Below the pieces are notes generated by a model. The model ran no database searches, had not been told where the DNA came from, and worked only from the letters and a program-made list of their open reading frames with translations. This document shows, one piece after another, positions 62,864 to 64,000 of a DNA stretch of 64,000 nt; within the stretch, counting starts at the first letter, position 1, and every line of letters begins with the position of its first letter. The stretch is from Methanobacteriota archaeon (GTDB taxonomy: Archaea; Halobacteriota; Methanosarcinia; Methanosarcinales; Methanosarcinaceae), in NCBI GenBank assembly GCA_023399215.1, contig JAEWQJ010000038.1, positions 77,078 through 141,077 on the forward strand, written 5' to 3'. Position numbers and translations under genes: made by a program.

Positions 62864-63567
62864 ATGAATATTATCAAAAATAGTTTACCTGAGGGTGGAT
62901 TCTCTATTGTCGAGGTTTCCAATGTAAGGAAAAGCTACGTACTTAGGAGTCTGGAAATTTCCGTGCTCTCAGACATCAATCTCAAAACTGAGAGAGGAAA
63001 ACTTCTGGCTATAATGAGCCCACCAGGCTCAGGAAAAAGTACTCTTGTGAACCTTATAGATTGCCTTGACAGGCCTGCTGAAGGTCAAGCTCTTGTCAGG
63101 AAGCGTGACCTCAATAGAATGCCGAATCAAGAGCTTACCCGCCTTAGGGGGCTTGAAATTGATTTTGTGTTTCAGAGTTTTAATCTTGTTCCGCGCCTGA
63201 CTGCCCTTGAGAATGTTTTGCTCCCAACTTTTGCTAATTCGAGAATCAATATTGATTCAACAAAGCATGCAACGGAACTTCTCAAAGTTATGGGAATTCA
63301 TAACCACATGCATCACAGACCAGGAGAACTTTCAGGAAGGCAGTTCCAGAGGTTTTCAATCGTACCGCATATCAATGATCCTGTAATCCTTCTTGCGGAC
63401 GAGCCGACTGGAAACCTTGACTCCAGAATAGGAGCCTAAATCCTTTGTATATTATGGATTTGGATAACGAAGGGAGAACAGTAGTAATCGTCGCACACGA
63501 CCCTGAAATTGCAAAATATGCTAACAGAGTTATCCCAGTAAAAGATGAAATAATTCAATACAATTGA
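62864..63567 (+). pseudogene. MacB-type ABC transporter ATPase, degenerate and frameshifted
   Basis: Walker A is recognisable (PPGSGKSTLVNLIDCLDRP) and Walker B intact (ILLADEPTGNLDSR), with a MacB/LolD-like Q-loop region FVFQSFNLVPRLTALENVLLP. The signature motif, normally LSGGQQQR, has become LSGRQFQRFSI. A frameshift at about 63437 separates the last part (NEGRTVVIVAHDPEIAKYANRV). The enzyme is unlikely to work. It precedes a COG1361-like gene, a common Methanosarcina arrangement with a permease next. Confidence 0.75.
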
Positions 63568-63579
63568 AGGTGCAAGTAT

Positions 63580-64000
63580 ATGGAAATGATAAAGAAGATT
63601 ACTGTAGCAACTCTTTTTTCCTTGCTTTTGATTTTCTTGCTTTTTGCAGTTCCTGCCTCTGCAGCTGTTGGGGGAGCCAATCTGAAAGTTACAATAGTCG
63701 AAACAAATCCCTATCCTGCAAAAATAGGAGAATACCTGACTTTAACCGTTCAGGTAGAAAACATTGGAGGGGATAAAGCTGACAATGTTGACATCGAGGT
63801 TGTACCTCAATATCCTTTCTCTCTTGATTCAGAGACAAATGCCTTACAGAATGTTGGAGCCCTCAATCCTGGAAGGACTGCTACAAAGGAATTTTACCTT
63901 TTTGTAGACAAAAATGCGCAGAAAGGAATCCGCTCCATTGACATCAGAACAAAAACAGGTAAAAACAGCCCCTGGAGTGAGAAAAGTTTTGACATACGAA
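63580..64000 (+). CDS. Exported COG1361/CARDB-like protein, partial at window edge
   Basis: At least 140 residues, continuing past the window. A signal peptide (ATLFSLLLIFLLFAVPASA) is followed by a CARDB-like beta domain: NLKVTIVETNPYPAKIGEYL, TVQVENIGGDKADNV, and NVGALNPGRTATKEFYLFVD. Such proteins are partner subunits of MacB-like ABC systems in methanogens. The start ATG lies 13 bases after the stop of the ATPase pseudogene. Confidence 0.8.
   Translation, partial: MEMIKKITVATLFSLLLIFLLFAVPASAAVGGANLKVTIVETNPYPAKIGEYLTLTVQVENIGGDKADNVDIEVVPQYPFSLDSETNALQNVGALNPGRTATKEFYLFVDKNAQKGIRSIDIRTKTGKNSPWSEKSFDIR

Noticed and set aside
1..64000. tRNA, rRNA or CRISPR loci
   Set aside because: No tRNA T-loop with matching acceptor stem, no rRNA core and no regularly spaced repeat-spacer array was seen by eye; a tRNAscan or CRISPR search could still find something missed.

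Overview
The window looks like a chromosomal segment of a Methanosarcina species. It carries archaeal ribosomal stalk genes with secE and spt5, PAN, archaeal MBF1, soluble heterodisulfide reductase HdrB/HdrC, F420H2:NADP oxidoreductase, anaerobic (cobalt-early) cobalamin genes, a UPF0228 protein (a family known from Methanosarcina) and winged-helix/FilR1 regulators. Intergenic DNA is AT-rich and often long. The species cannot be fixed from the sequence alone.

Layout. 1-8.5 kb: DNA repair (ogt), a frameshifted double-cluster Fe-S protein, a lipoprotein, a SAM hydrolase, a membrane HEAT-repeat protein with a decayed partial copy, a YHS protein, a radical SAM enzyme and two tandem membrane paralogues. 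8.9-17.1 kb: informational core on the minus strand (rpl12, rplP0, rpl1, rpl11, spt5, secE, ftsZ, a DUF99 gene, pan), with the MBF1 gene divergent from pan. 17.7-21.3 kb: a TatD-like hydrolase, then convergent isocitrate dehydrogenase-like and Re-citrate-synthase-like genes. 22-26.6 kb: a cobalamin operon cbiT-L-F-G(N)-G(C)-H-C. 26.9-30.5 kb: two paralogous exported proteins flanking a decayed phosphodiesterase gene, then a CcdA-thioredoxin pair. 31-39.2 kb: Mrp/Nbp35, DUF134, DUF1847-like and DUF1284 genes, hdrC-hdrB, npdG, DUF2284 and an M24 peptidase.

39.5-48 kb is a turnover zone. It has two regulators, a double-domain UPF0228 protein, an exported lipoprotein and at least three broken genes for secreted or surface proteins. 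Four copies of a roughly 100-nt two-hairpin element are spread through it; three lie directly in front of ORFs, and their stems are kept by compensating or G-U changes. 48-54.5 kb is ammonia assimilation: a split glutamate synthase in a four-gene operon ending with an FrhB-like (F420-type) subunit, and glnA with a GGTA-N6-TACC dyad beside its TATA box. 54.8-59.1 kb: TspO, a DUF1059 protein, two small Hsp20-like proteins and a DrrAB-type ABC exporter.

The 59-63 kb stretch looks empty to a normal gene finder. On the minus strand it holds a tandem array of three 25-28 residue Cys-containing peptides sharing the start MTFSIFYS and the core AECFKFFY. Each has a strong Shine-Dalgarno sequence, and the units repeat about every 207 bp with a promoter block; in two of the blocks an inverted repeat spans the TATA box. 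A perfect 11-bp hairpin ends the array. A fourth 28-residue Phe/Asn-rich peptide lies just upstream, and a 41-residue protein ending in Gly-Phe repeats lies about 0.8 kb downstream. I regard this array and the two-hairpin leader family as the most novel content. The window ends with a degenerate MacB-type ATPase gene and the start of a COG1361-like exported protein.
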